Below, one piece after another: positions 32,774-40,862 of a DNA stretch of 64,000 nt. The notes beneath the pieces were generated by a model, which had not been told where the DNA came from, ran no database searches, and was given only the letters and a program-made list of their open reading frames with translations. The stretch covers positions 1 through 64,000 of the forward strand of contig NZ_MUXZ01000018.1 in the NCBI RefSeq assembly GCF_002015075.1, given 5' to 3'. Position 1 is the first letter of the stretch. Every line of letters starts with the position of its first letter. The translations under genes and the position numbers were made by a program. This DNA comes from Canicola haemoglobinophilus. GTDB lineage: Bacteria > Pseudomonadota > Gammaproteobacteria > Enterobacterales > Pasteurellaceae.

Positions 32774-34048
32774 ATGAATTTATACAACATTAAACATCCA
32801 GAACAACAAGTTAATTTTGCCCAAGCTGTACGTCAAGGCTTAGGAAAAGATCAGGGCTTATTTTTCCCTGAAAAGTTACCGCACTTTGATGACATTGACA
32901 GCCTTTTAGCTATGCCTTTGGTGGAGCGTAGCCAAAAGATTTTATCTGCATTAATTGGCGAAGAATTACCAGTAGAAACCCTTAATGCCATGGTGAAAAA
33001 TGCCTTCACTTTTCCCGCTCCTGTAGCAAAAGTAGAAGAAGATATCTATGCCTTAGAATTGTTCCATGGTCCAACTTTAGCTTTTAAAGACTTTGGTGGA
33101 CGCTTTATGGCACAAGCCTTAGCAGTCGTGCGTGGTGATGGCAAAATTACTATTTTAACTGCCACTTCAGGAGATACGGGAGCTGCTGTTGCTCATGCTT
33201 TTTATGGCTTAGAAAATATTGAAGTGGTGATTTTATATCCAAAAGGAAAAATCAGCCCATTACAAGAAAAATTATTCTGTACCCTTGGTGGCAATATTCG
33301 CACCGTAGCAATCAATGGCGATTTTGATGCTTGTCAAGCCTTAGTTAAACAAGCCTTTGATGATGAAGAACTTCGCCAAGCCATTGGCTTAAATTCGGCT
33401 AACTCAATTAATATTAGCCGTTTATTAGCACAAGTTTGCTACTATTTTGAAGCAGTTGCACAGTTACCAAAAGAAAAACGCCAACAAGTTGTAGTCTCTG
33501 TACCAAGTGGCAACTTTGGCAATTTGACAGCTGGTTTAATTGCTAAAACCTTAGGTTTACCAATCAAACGCTTTATTGCGGCAACCAATGCGAATGATAC
33601 AGTTCCTCGCTACCTAAACAGCGGAAAATGGGATCCTCATGCCACAGTAGCAACTCTTTCTAATGCAATGGATGTGAGCCGTCCGAACAACTGGCCTCGT
33701 GTAGAAGAATTGTTTAAACGTAATGGCTGGGATTTAACTGAGCTGGGTTCAGGAGCATTAACAGATGAAGAAACAGAAAAAACTTTACAAGCACAATATG
33801 CCAAAGGTTATTTATGTGAACCTCATGGAGCAATCGCTTATCAGTTGTTAAAAGATCAACTACAAGCAGATGAAACCGGCATTTTCCTTTGTACTGCACA
33901 TCCAGCAAAATTCAAAGAAAGCGTTGAACGCATTTTAAATCTTGAACTACCATTGCCAGAAGCCTTGGATAAACACAATAAATTACCACTGCTTTCTGAT
34001 GAAATGGAAAATGATTTTGAGACATTGCGTGCTTATCTACTAAAATAA
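32774..34048 (+). CDS. thrC: threonine synthase
   Basis: A 424-residue PLP enzyme converting O-phosphohomoserine to threonine. The PLP lysine is in LAFKDFGGRF (about residue 107). TATSGDTGAAVAHAF and VPSGNFGNLTAG bind substrate and cofactor. It is last in the operon, 12 bases after thrB. No clear hairpin terminator directly follows. Confidence 0.97.
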   Translation: MNLYNIKHPEQQVNFAQAVRQGLGKDQGLFFPEKLPHFDDIDSLLAMPLVERSQKILSALIGEELPVETLNAMVKNAFTFPAPVAKVEEDIYALELFHGPTLAFKDFGGRFMAQALAVVRGDGKITILTATSGDTGAAVAHAFYGLENIEVVILYPKGKISPLQEKLFCTLGGNIRTVAINGDFDACQALVKQAFDDEELRQAIGLNSANSINISRLLAQVCYYFEAVAQLPKEKRQQVVVSVPSGNFGNLTAGLIAKTLGLPIKRFIAATNANDTVPRYLNSGKWDPHATVATLSNAMDVSRPNNWPRVEELFKRNGWDLTELGSGALTDEETEKTLQAQYAKGYLCEPHGAIAYQLLKDQLQADETGIFLCTAHPAKFKESVERILNLELPLPEALDKHNKLPLLSDEMENDFETLRAYLLK

Positions 34049-34134
34049 GTGTATTTCACATTAAAAGTGCGGTTAAAAATTGGATAATTTCAACAAATTT
34101 AGCAAATTACAAACATTCAAATCAGCAATGAATA

Positions 34135-34161
34135 GTAGGGACGCCAGCATGGCGTCCCTAC
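34135..34161. repeat. GACGCC palindrome, single complete copy
   Basis: A 27-base palindrome from GTAGGGACGCC through AGCAT to GGCGTCCCTAC. Same family as 18043-18132. It could also end thrABC transcription, though the T-tract is absent. Confidence 0.75.
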
Positions 34162-34236
34162 AATCACTTCGTTATTATCTTGCCTATTTGCTAAATAAAA
34201 TTAATTTTAACCGCACTTTCTTTCTAGGAAAAAATT

Positions 34237-34584
34237 ATGATTACCGTCTATGGCATTAAAAACTGTGATACCGTTAAAAAAGCATTGAAATGGTTAGCCG
34301 ATAACAATATTGAACATCAACTCCATGATTTTCGTGTCAATGGTTTACAACAAAGTTGGCTAGAACAAGCTGAGAAACAATTTGGCTGGGAGAACTTAGT
34401 CAATAAACGTAGCACCACTTGGCGTAATTTAGATGAAGATCTGAAAAAAAATCTCAATAAAGAGACCGCACTTGAAACCTTATTAACACAACCAACCTTA
34501 ATTAAACGCCCGATTATTTTACAAGAGGGCAAGGCGTTGATTGGGTTTAGTGAGGCTGAATATCAGAATATCTTTAATACATAA
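34237..34584 (+). CDS. ArsC/Spx-family reductase (YffB-like)
   Basis: A 115-residue thioredoxin-fold protein of the ArsC/Spx/YffB family: ITVYGIKNCDTVKKALKWL carries a single N-terminal cysteine, with VNKRSTTWRNL and LIKRPII motifs. YffB members are glutathione-dependent thiol reductases. Arsenate is probably not the substrate. The C-terminal GFSEAEY is typical. An uptake signal lies just upstream of the start. Confidence 0.85.
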   Translation: MITVYGIKNCDTVKKALKWLADNNIEHQLHDFRVNGLQQSWLEQAEKQFGWENLVNKRSTTWRNLDEDLKKNLNKETALETLLTQPTLIKRPIILQEGKALIGFSEAEYQNIFNT

Positions 34585-34586
34585 GA

Positions 34587-34623
34587 AAAAATGCAATGAA
34601 TGTAAATTTTCATTGCATTTTTC
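34587..34623. terminator. bidirectional terminator
   Basis: AAAATGCAATGAA and TTCATTGCATTTTT form a 12-bp stem with A/T runs on both sides, between convergent genes. Confidence 0.75.
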
Positions 34624-34665
34624 ATTACACCAAAATGCCTCAATTTGATTACGCATTGGTTTTTC

Positions 34666-35073
34666 TTAGATTTTCACATCTTTCTGCCAGCTAAATATTA
34701 ATTTGCTACCAATATAAAATTGTCTTTCTGCATATTGATGACCATAAGTAATATCATTTTGCTCTAATAGGTCGATAAGTTTCTCTAATTTAGGGCGTAA
34801 GCGTTTTAAATATTCAGGTGGAATATCATAGAATAATTTTTCATTTAAGTAAAAATGAATATATTCTACTTTTCCTGTGTCAGGAATAACCGAGATGTAA
34901 GCTAATTTTTCCACTAATAGATCTACTTTTGATAGTTCATCAGTGCTTAAGTGAGTTATTTCACGAGCTTTATTCACACCTTTTCTAATCGCTTTTATTG
35001 CTAACACTACTCCAATTAAGAAAAGTCCGGCTAATCCTGCAGCTATAGCTCTAGTAAATGATTCAGCATACAT
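34666..35073 (-). CDS. hypothetical membrane-anchored protein
   Basis: A 135-residue protein with one N-terminal membrane helix (AIAAGLAGLFLIGVVLAIKAI, residues 9-29) and a soluble charged C-terminal domain. No family recognised. It starts 3 bases after the DUF805 gene stop, so the two are in one operon. Confidence 0.7.
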   Translation of the reverse strand: MYAESFTRAIAAGLAGLFLIGVVLAIKAIRKGVNKAREITHLSTDELSKVDLLVEKLAYISVIPDTGKVEYIHFYLNEKLFYDIPPEYLKRLRPKLEKLIDLLEQNDITYGHQYAERQFYIGSKLIFSWQKDVKI

Positions 35074-35076
35074 GTG

Positions 35077-35355
35077 CTAGCCCTTTTTCAATGTTCTAGG
35101 ATCTTCTCCATATTGGTTTGCTCCTTGAGTGCCTTTAGGGAACATCAAAATAAAACTAACAATAGGTAAGATTGCTAAGAATGCCCACCATGGGTTGTAA
35201 TTCATATCTTTTAATCTTCTTGAGGCAAAATAAATCTGTGCAGCTATTCCACTTAAAATAAAAATACTGGGGGAATATGCCAACTTCGAAGCTATAATTA
35301 TTAACCCAGATGTTAGAATGTAATAGATTGCATAATTTGTTCGATTCAGACGCAT
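35077..35355 (-). CDS. DUF805-like membrane protein
   Basis: A 92-residue protein with about three membrane helices and the signature QIYFASRRLKDMNYNPWWAFL, followed by ILPIVSFILMFPKGTQG. ATG 35355 is chosen because GGAG lies 6 bases upstream and it aligns with the broken paralogue start. An in-frame ATG at 35367 exists. Middle gene of a three-gene minus-strand group. Confidence 0.8.
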   Translation of the reverse strand: MRLNRTNYAIYYILTSGLIIIASKLAYSPSIFILSGIAAQIYFASRRLKDMNYNPWWAFLAILPIVSFILMFPKGTQGANQYGEDPRTLKKG

Positions 35356-35367
35356 AGAAAGCTCCAT

Positions 35368-35649
35368 TTATGATGATTGTGTTAGTCTAGGATTTTTACC
35401 ATATTGGTTTTCTCCAGGGGTTCCTTTAGGAAACATCAGAATAAAACCTACAAAGGGTAATATAGTTAAAATTGCCCACCAAGGATTAGCATTCATATCT
35501 TTTAAACGTCCCGTTGCAAGATATATTTGCACACTAGTGCCAATTAATATAGCCAATCATCCTGCTTCTGGACTTAAAGCAGACAACATTACCATCACAA
35601 CAGAGGCGATGATAGAACCAATAGCATAGCTTGTTCGAGTACGACGCAT
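35368..35649 (-). pseudogene. DUF805-like membrane protein, nonsense codon
   Basis: Starting at ATG 35649 (GGAG upstream) the frame runs 30 codons (MRRTRTSYAIGS start) to a TGA at 35559-35557, then stays open to 35368 with the DUF805 signature QIYLATGRLKDMNANPWWAI. The frame is otherwise intact and parallels the neighbouring paralogue, so a single substitution (perhaps TGG Trp to TGA) broke it. A restart at TTG 35556 is possible but would lose the first helix. Confidence 0.75.
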
Positions 35650-35773
35650 ATAAAACTCCGTTTTATGTGTAAAAATAAAGCTATATGCTATACTTACTCC
35701 CATCTTTTTTACACAAACAATCAGGGTGAGTTTATCGCCTTTTTATCTATATCATTAAACTAAGAGAGCTATT

Positions 35774-36154
35774 ATGGAAGTTCAAGATACAATTCGAACA
35801 ATGCGAGAGCTGAATCAGCTTACTCAAGAAGAAATGGCGGAAAAATTGAATATTTCCGTTAATGGTTATTCAAAAATTGAGCGTGGCATTACCAAATTAA
35901 GTTTAGAAAAATTAGAACAGATAGCTAATATTTTTAATATTAATGTATCCGAATTATATTCAGCCAAAGAAAAAGGCTTTTTATATTTTTTCAGCGAACA
36001 TAATGGTGCAAATTATTATAATGGTACAGAAAGCGTAATAAGTGAAAATGAAAGATTAAAACTAGAAGTAAAATATAAAGACGAAATTATTCAAAAACTT
36101 AACAATGAAAACCAATTATTGAAAGAAATGATTGAATTACTAAAGAACAAATGA
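35774..36154 (+). CDS. XRE-family regulator with coiled-coil tail
   Basis: A 126-residue protein. Residues 5-60 are a Cro/CI-type helix-turn-helix (IRTMRELNQLTQEEMAEKL, SVNGYSKIERG). Residues 88-125 form a Glu/Lys/Asn-rich coiled coil. It starts 124 bases from the divergent DUF805 gene and its stop is 1 base from the dapE ATG, so it is co-transcribed with dapE. Targets unknown. Confidence 0.8.
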   Translation: MEVQDTIRTMRELNQLTQEEMAEKLNISVNGYSKIERGITKLSLEKLEQIANIFNINVSELYSAKEKGFLYFFSEHNGANYYNGTESVISENERLKLEVKYKDEIIQKLNNENQLLKEMIELLKNK

Positions 36155-36155
36155 T

Positions 36156-37283
36156 ATGAAAAACAACATTATCCAACTAGCTCAAGTGTTGATCCAACGT
36201 CCTTCCATTAGTCCAGATGATCAAGGCTGTCAACAACTCATTGCGGAACGCTTGCAAGCTGTGGGCTTTAAATTGGAATGGTTACCTTTTGGCGACACCT
36301 TGAATTTATGGGCAACCCATGGCGAAGGGAAATGCTTTGCCTTTGCAGGGCATACGGACGTTGTACCTGTGGGTGATGAAAGCCAATGGACTTATCCACC
36401 TTTTGCTGCTCAGATTGTGGATAATATACTGTATGGACGTGGTGCCGCAGATATGAAAGGTTCGTTAGCAGCGATGGTGATTGCAGCGGAAACTTTCGTT
36501 CGTAACAATCCCGATCATCAAGGCAAAATTGCTTTGTTGATTACCTCGGATGAAGAAGCCGCGGCGACTAATGGCACAGTCAAAGTGGTTGAAACTTTAA
36601 TGAAACGCAATGAAGAGATCCATTATTGTGTGGTGGGCGAGCCTTCAAGTGCCAAACAGTTTGGCGATATTGTGAAAAATGGTCGCCGTGGTTCTATCAC
36701 AGGGAATTTGTATATTCAAGGTGTGCAAGGTCATGTGGCATATCCTCATTTAGCGGATAATCCTGTACATAAAGCATTGAAATTCCTAGATGAATTAACC
36801 CATTATCAATGGGACCAAGGCAACGAATTTTTTCCACCTACGAGCTTGCAAATTGCCAATATTCATGCAGGCACGGGCAGTAATAATGTCATTCCTGGCG
36901 AACTCTATGTGCAATTTAACTTACGTTATTGCACCGAAGTGACTGATGAAATCATTAAAACTAAAGTAGCTGAAATGTTAGAAAAACATGAGCTAACATA
37001 TCGTATAGATTGGAATTTATCAGGCAAGCCATTTTTAACGCCAGCAGGTCAATTAGTGAATGCAGCAGTTGACGCCGTAGAAAAAGTTACCAAAATAAGA
37101 TCGCACTTAGATACAGGTGGAGGCACTTCAGATGCTCGTTTCATTGCCACAATGGGAGCTGAAGTGGTGGAGTTTGGACCGTTAAATAAAACTATTCACA
37201 AAGTTAATGAATGTGTCGATGTTGGTGACTTAGCCAAGTGCGGTGAGGTGTATTACAAAATTTTAGATAAATTACTTGCATAG
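36156..37283 (+). CDS. dapE: succinyl-diaminopimelate desuccinylase
   Basis: A 375-residue M20-family di-zinc enzyme of lysine and diaminopimelate synthesis. Zinc and catalytic motifs are FAGHTDVVPVGD (His and Asp), GRGAADMKGSLA (Asp), TSDEEAAATNGT (Glu pair), VVGEPSS and the C-terminal FGPLNKTIHKVNE (His). Normal length. Translationally linked to the XRE gene. An uptake signal lies near the 3' end. Confidence 0.97.
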   Translation: MKNNIIQLAQVLIQRPSISPDDQGCQQLIAERLQAVGFKLEWLPFGDTLNLWATHGEGKCFAFAGHTDVVPVGDESQWTYPPFAAQIVDNILYGRGAADMKGSLAAMVIAAETFVRNNPDHQGKIALLITSDEEAAATNGTVKVVETLMKRNEEIHYCVVGEPSSAKQFGDIVKNGRRGSITGNLYIQGVQGHVAYPHLADNPVHKALKFLDELTHYQWDQGNEFFPPTSLQIANIHAGTGSNNVIPGELYVQFNLRYCTEVTDEIIKTKVAEMLEKHELTYRIDWNLSGKPFLTPAGQLVNAAVDAVEKVTKIRSHLDTGGGTSDARFIATMGAEVVEFGPLNKTIHKVNECVDVGDLAKCGEVYYKILDKLLA

Positions 37284-37340
37284 ACTTGAAATTTTAAACC
37301 AACCAAGTAAACTAAGTTCGTTATTTATTTGGGAGGACTT

Positions 37341-37595
37341 ATGAACAATGCAATGACAATGGTGAATATTCACGAAGCAAAAACTAACCTTTCTAAAATT
37401 GTGGACGAAGTAAAAAAGCTAGGCAAGCCGATGGTTATTGCTAAAGCTGGAAAGCCACAAGTTAAAATTGTGCCGTTAGAGCAACCTGAAATTAGCACTC
37501 GTTTTGGGTTTATGACAGAACCGAGCAATATTCCTGATAATTTTGATCAGATGTATGCCGATGAAATTCAGGCATTATTTGAAGGGAACAGCTAA
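37341..37595 (+). CDS. Phd/YefM-family antitoxin
   Basis: An 84-residue protein. The N-terminal MTMVNIHEAKTNLSKIVDEV, then KPMVIAKAGKPQVKIVPL, is the Phd/YefM DNA-binding fold. The acidic C-terminus (DNFDQMYADEIQALF) is the toxin-binding tail. ATG 37341 has GGGAGG 5 bases upstream, preferred over an in-frame TTG at 37329. The stop overlaps the toxin start (TAATG). Confidence 0.9.
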   Translation: MNNAMTMVNIHEAKTNLSKIVDEVKKLGKPMVIAKAGKPQVKIVPLEQPEISTRFGFMTEPSNIPDNFDQMYADEIQALFEGNS

Positions 37596-37993
37596 TGAAA
37601 CTTTTGCTTGATACTCATATTTTGCTATGGCTTGCATGGAATAAAAAAGAGAAATTATCCTCACAAGCTATCGCTCTATTAGAGAACTTAGAAAATGAAC
37701 TCTATATCAGTATGGCGAGTTTATGGGAAATTTCGATCAAGTCTTCCCTTGGTAAACCTGATTTTTCTATTGATGTGGAAAAACTAATTGAAGGTGCAAC
37801 TCGCATTGGTTGTAAAGTTTTACCTATTGAAATTACTCATATTCTAAAGCTTAATCAATTAGTAACCGTGCATAAAGATCCTTTTGATCGCTTACTACTT
37901 GCTCAAGCGGAAAGTGAAAAAATTTATTTTCTTACCGCTGATCAGCTTATCTTAAAACATTCTTCATCTTATCTTCTCAATGCAAGCGGTTAA
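37595..37993 (+). CDS. VapC-like PIN-domain toxin
   Basis: A 132-residue PIN-domain ribonuclease. The acidic active-site residues are in LLLDTHILLWLAW (Asp6), SLWEISIKSSLG (Glu near 45) and HKDPFDRLLLAQA (Asp pair), with a final FLTAD segment. This is the Phd/PIN type II toxin-antitoxin pairing. The 3' end nearly abuts the peptidase gene. Confidence 0.9.
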   Translation: MKLLLDTHILLWLAWNKKEKLSSQAIALLENLENELYISMASLWEISIKSSLGKPDFSIDVEKLIEGATRIGCKVLPIEITHILKLNQLVTVHKDPFDRLLLAQAESEKIYFLTADQLILKHSSSYLLNASG

Positions 37994-37997
37994 TAAA

Positions 37998-38672
37998 ATG
38001 AATAATTTTGCAATCCTTACAGGTAAAACCCGTGAACATTTAATTTCGTTACCCAATCCTCTGTCAGATAATCATTTTTTACAGGCTGAGGCAGTAAAGG
38101 CGTTTTTAGAATTACAACAAGCGGCTAAAGCAAGGGGATTTAATTTACAGCCTGCGAGTAGTTTTCGTGATTTTGAACGCCAGCGATTAATTTGGAACGG
38201 CAAATTTTATGGCGAACGCAAGGTTCATGATGATCAAGGAAATCCTTTAGATTTGACTGCACTTGATGATTGGCAAAAGGCGAAAGCGATTTTGCGTTGG
38301 TCTGCAATGCCGGGGGCAAGCCGTCATCATTGGGGCACAGAAATTGATTTTTTCGATCCTGATTTATTGCCAAAAGGACAGAAGTTGCAGCTTGAACCTT
38401 GGGAATATCAAACGGGCGGATATTTTCAACGCTTGACTAACTGGCTATTAGTCAATGCAGAGCAGTTTGGTTTTTATTTTCCATTCTTAGAACAAGAAGA
38501 TAAAAAAATTGGTCATGAACCTTGGCATTTAAGCTATTTCCCCATTGCTGATATATATCAACAACAATTTAGCCCTGATATTTTAGTGCAGGCGTGGCTG
38601 AGGGAAGAGGTTGCTGGTAAAGCGGTTTTATTAAGCCATTTAGATGAAATATTTAGCGATTTCTTGCTTTAA
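37998..38672 (+). CDS. M15-family D-alanyl-D-alanine carboxypeptidase-like protein
   Basis: A 224-residue VanY-type zinc peptidase domain. The ligand motifs are ASRHHWGTEIDFFD (His, Asp) and GHEPWHLSY (Glu, His). There is no signal peptide, so its location is uncertain. ATG 37998 is 4 bases after the toxin stop and is preferred over an in-frame start at 37980 inside the toxin gene. Confidence 0.85.
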   Translation: MNNFAILTGKTREHLISLPNPLSDNHFLQAEAVKAFLELQQAAKARGFNLQPASSFRDFERQRLIWNGKFYGERKVHDDQGNPLDLTALDDWQKAKAILRWSAMPGASRHHWGTEIDFFDPDLLPKGQKLQLEPWEYQTGGYFQRLTNWLLVNAEQFGFYFPFLEQEDKKIGHEPWHLSYFPIADIYQQQFSPDILVQAWLREEVAGKAVLLSHLDEIFSDFLL

Positions 38673-38717
38673 TTTATTCTTAGCGAATCCAAATTTGTCA
38701 CAATTTTAGAGGTATAT

Positions 38718-39338
38718 ATGAAAATTCAACAATTTACCCAACAAGATATTGAAATTTTGAATGAAGAAACTTTGTACAAAGGTTTTTTTCAATTAAAACG
38801 TATTCAGTTTAAACATAAGCTTTTTGCTGGCGGTGTGAGTGGTGTCGTTACACGTGAGTTGCTGTATAAAGGTGCGGCATCAGCAGTTATTGCTTATGAT
38901 CCACATTTAGATAAGGTGATTTTAGTGGAACAAGTGCGTATTGGTGCGTATGATCCTAAATTAGCCTCATCTCCTTGGTTACTGGAATTAATTGCTGGTA
39001 TGGTGGAAGAGGGCGAAAAACCAGAAGAAGTGGCTTTAAGAGAAAGTCAGGAAGAGGCAGGAGTAGAAGTGCGTAATCTACAACATGCATTAAGCGTTTG
39101 GGACAGCCCAGGCGGTGTGATTGAGCGTATTCATTTATTTGCTGGACAAGTGGATAGTACAAAAGCGCAAGGTATTCACGGTTTAGCCGAAGAAAGTGAA
39201 GATATTCAAGTTCATGTTGTTAGCAGAGAAGTGGCTTATCAATGGGTATGTGAGGGCAAAATTGATAATAGTATTGCGGTCATGGGATTACAATGGTTGC
39301 AACTGAATTATCAAACCTTGCAACAACAATGGTTATAA
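38718..39338 (+). CDS. nudF: ADP-ribose pyrophosphatase
   Basis: A 206-residue Nudix hydrolase cleaving ADP-ribose. The Nudix box is ELIAGMVEEGEKPEEVALRE followed by SQEEAGV. The N-terminal dimerisation strands and the downstream SPGGVIERIHLF loop match NudF. GAGGT lies before the ATG. Confidence 0.95.
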   Translation: MKIQQFTQQDIEILNEETLYKGFFQLKRIQFKHKLFAGGVSGVVTRELLYKGAASAVIAYDPHLDKVILVEQVRIGAYDPKLASSPWLLELIAGMVEEGEKPEEVALRESQEEAGVEVRNLQHALSVWDSPGGVIERIHLFAGQVDSTKAQGIHGLAEESEDIQVHVVSREVAYQWVCEGKIDNSIAVMGLQWLQLNYQTLQQQWL

Positions 39339-39476
39339 AATGTGATATAGGTTGTATTTTCTAGAAAAAAATTTATAAAAATATGATCTTGTTAACATTT
39401 TCATTATTTTTTAATGCAATTTTTTTATTAAAACAGTAATTTATAACCCGTTTGTTGTATATAAGGTGCGAATATT

Positions 39477-40307
39477 TTGATAAGTGCATATCAATACAAT
39501 ACTTCAGAGAAAGTAGTTCGTTTAATTCAGATTACCGATCCTCATTTATTTAAAGATAAAAATGGGGAGTTGCTTGGTATTAATACGCACGATAGTTTTA
39601 ACCAAGTATTAACTGAGGCTTCACAGAGCCAATTTGATTATGAACTTGTTTTAGCAACAGGGGATTTAGTACAAGATAGTAGCGAGGAAGGCTATCAGTA
39701 TTTTGCGAAAGCTATAAGTGCGTTACAGAAAAAAGTATTTTGGATCCCGGGCAATCATGATTTTCAACCTAAGATGTTTGATGTTTTAGGTCAATATCAA
39801 GAATATATTTGCCCGACAAAGCATGTATTGGTGGGAGATAAGTGGCAAATTTTAATGTTAGATAGCCAAGTGTCAGGTGTGCCTCATGGGCAATTAGGGC
39901 AATATCAGCTAGACTGGCTATCAGCAAAATTGAAAGATCATCCAGAACGTTATTCTTTAGTTGTTCTACATCATCATATTGTTTCCACAAACTCTGCTTG
40001 GCTAGACCAGCATAATTTGCGTAACTCATTAGATTTAATGGAAGTGTTGTCGCCATTCAGAAATGTTCGCGGGATTTTGTATGGGCATATCCATCAAGCT
40101 GTAGATACTGAATTACATGGTTATAAAATAATGGCAACACCTTCAACTTGTATTCAGTTTAAGCCAGATAGCAATAATTTTGCATTGGATACGCTACAAC
40201 CTGGCTGGCGTGAAATTGAATTGTACGATGATGGACGAATTGAAACGAGAGTAAAACGAATTCAGCAAGCTACTTTTTTACCAAATATGCTGAGTGACGG
40301 ATATTAA
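39477..40307 (+). CDS. cpdA: 3',5'-cyclic-AMP phosphodiesterase
   Basis: A 276-residue metallophosphoesterase (Icc/CpdA) that hydrolyses cAMP. Metal motifs: ITDPHLFKD, LATGDLVQDS, WIPGNHDFQ, VVLHHHI and LYGHIHQ. No ATG exists at the expected N-terminus. TTG 39477, with AAGG about 10 bases upstream, gives the normal length. The enzyme lowers cAMP, which is relevant to competence and to the CRP sites found elsewhere in this window. Confidence 0.93.
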   Translation: MISAYQYNTSEKVVRLIQITDPHLFKDKNGELLGINTHDSFNQVLTEASQSQFDYELVLATGDLVQDSSEEGYQYFAKAISALQKKVFWIPGNHDFQPKMFDVLGQYQEYICPTKHVLVGDKWQILMLDSQVSGVPHGQLGQYQLDWLSAKLKDHPERYSLVVLHHHIVSTNSAWLDQHNLRNSLDLMEVLSPFRNVRGILYGHIHQAVDTELHGYKIMATPSTCIQFKPDSNNFALDTLQPGWREIELYDDGRIETRVKRIQQATFLPNMLSDGY

Positions 40308-40410
40308 TTAAGTGTTCCAGTAAAATTACAAGGTGTTTTGGACTTTTTATCAACCATTTGTCCATTACACCTTTATTTTACATATAAGTGCGGTAGAATT
40401 TTTATCTGTT

Positions 40411-40815
40411 TTAAGCTTGAGTTTCTGCTAATAAGCGCTGGATTAATTTAGCATTGGCTGGTGGAAATTGACCTGCATCTAGTTGTTGTTGCTCAAGCCA
40501 AAAGCCAGTTTGTCCTTCTCGTCCAAAAGGTTCACCAACCCATTGTTCTACAAGATAGAAATGAAATTGAATGATTTTAGTTGGATATTCAAAAGAAAAA
40601 CGTTCAAAAAGCACCGCACTTAGTACATGAATACCTATTTCTTCTTCCAGTTCTCGAGCCAGCGCTTGTTCAGGCGTTTCATTTTGATCTACTTTTCCAC
40701 CCGGAAATTCCAACGCTTGAGCAAAATCCTGTCCCTCTAATCGTTGTGTGAGATAAATTTGCCCAAACTCATTACGAATAATGCCAGCAGCAACTTGAAC
40801 TATTGGTTTTGTCAT
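40411..40815 (-). CDS. mutT: 8-oxo-dGTP diphosphatase
   Basis: A 134-residue Nudix sanitising enzyme. The Nudix box is GGKVDQNETPEQALARELEE followed by EIG. ATG 40815 (MTKPIVQVAAGI) is chosen as the family-typical start over an upstream in-frame one at 40851. It follows secA directly, the conserved secA-mutT order. Confidence 0.95.
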   Translation of the reverse strand: MTKPIVQVAAGIIRNEFGQIYLTQRLEGQDFAQALEFPGGKVDQNETPEQALARELEEEIGIHVLSAVLFERFSFEYPTKIIQFHFYLVEQWVGEPFGREGQTGFWLEQQQLDAGQFPPANAKLIQRLLAETQA

Positions 40816-40862
40816 TGTATTTATCCTAAAAAGAGCGGTGGAATTTTCCACCGCAATATGAA

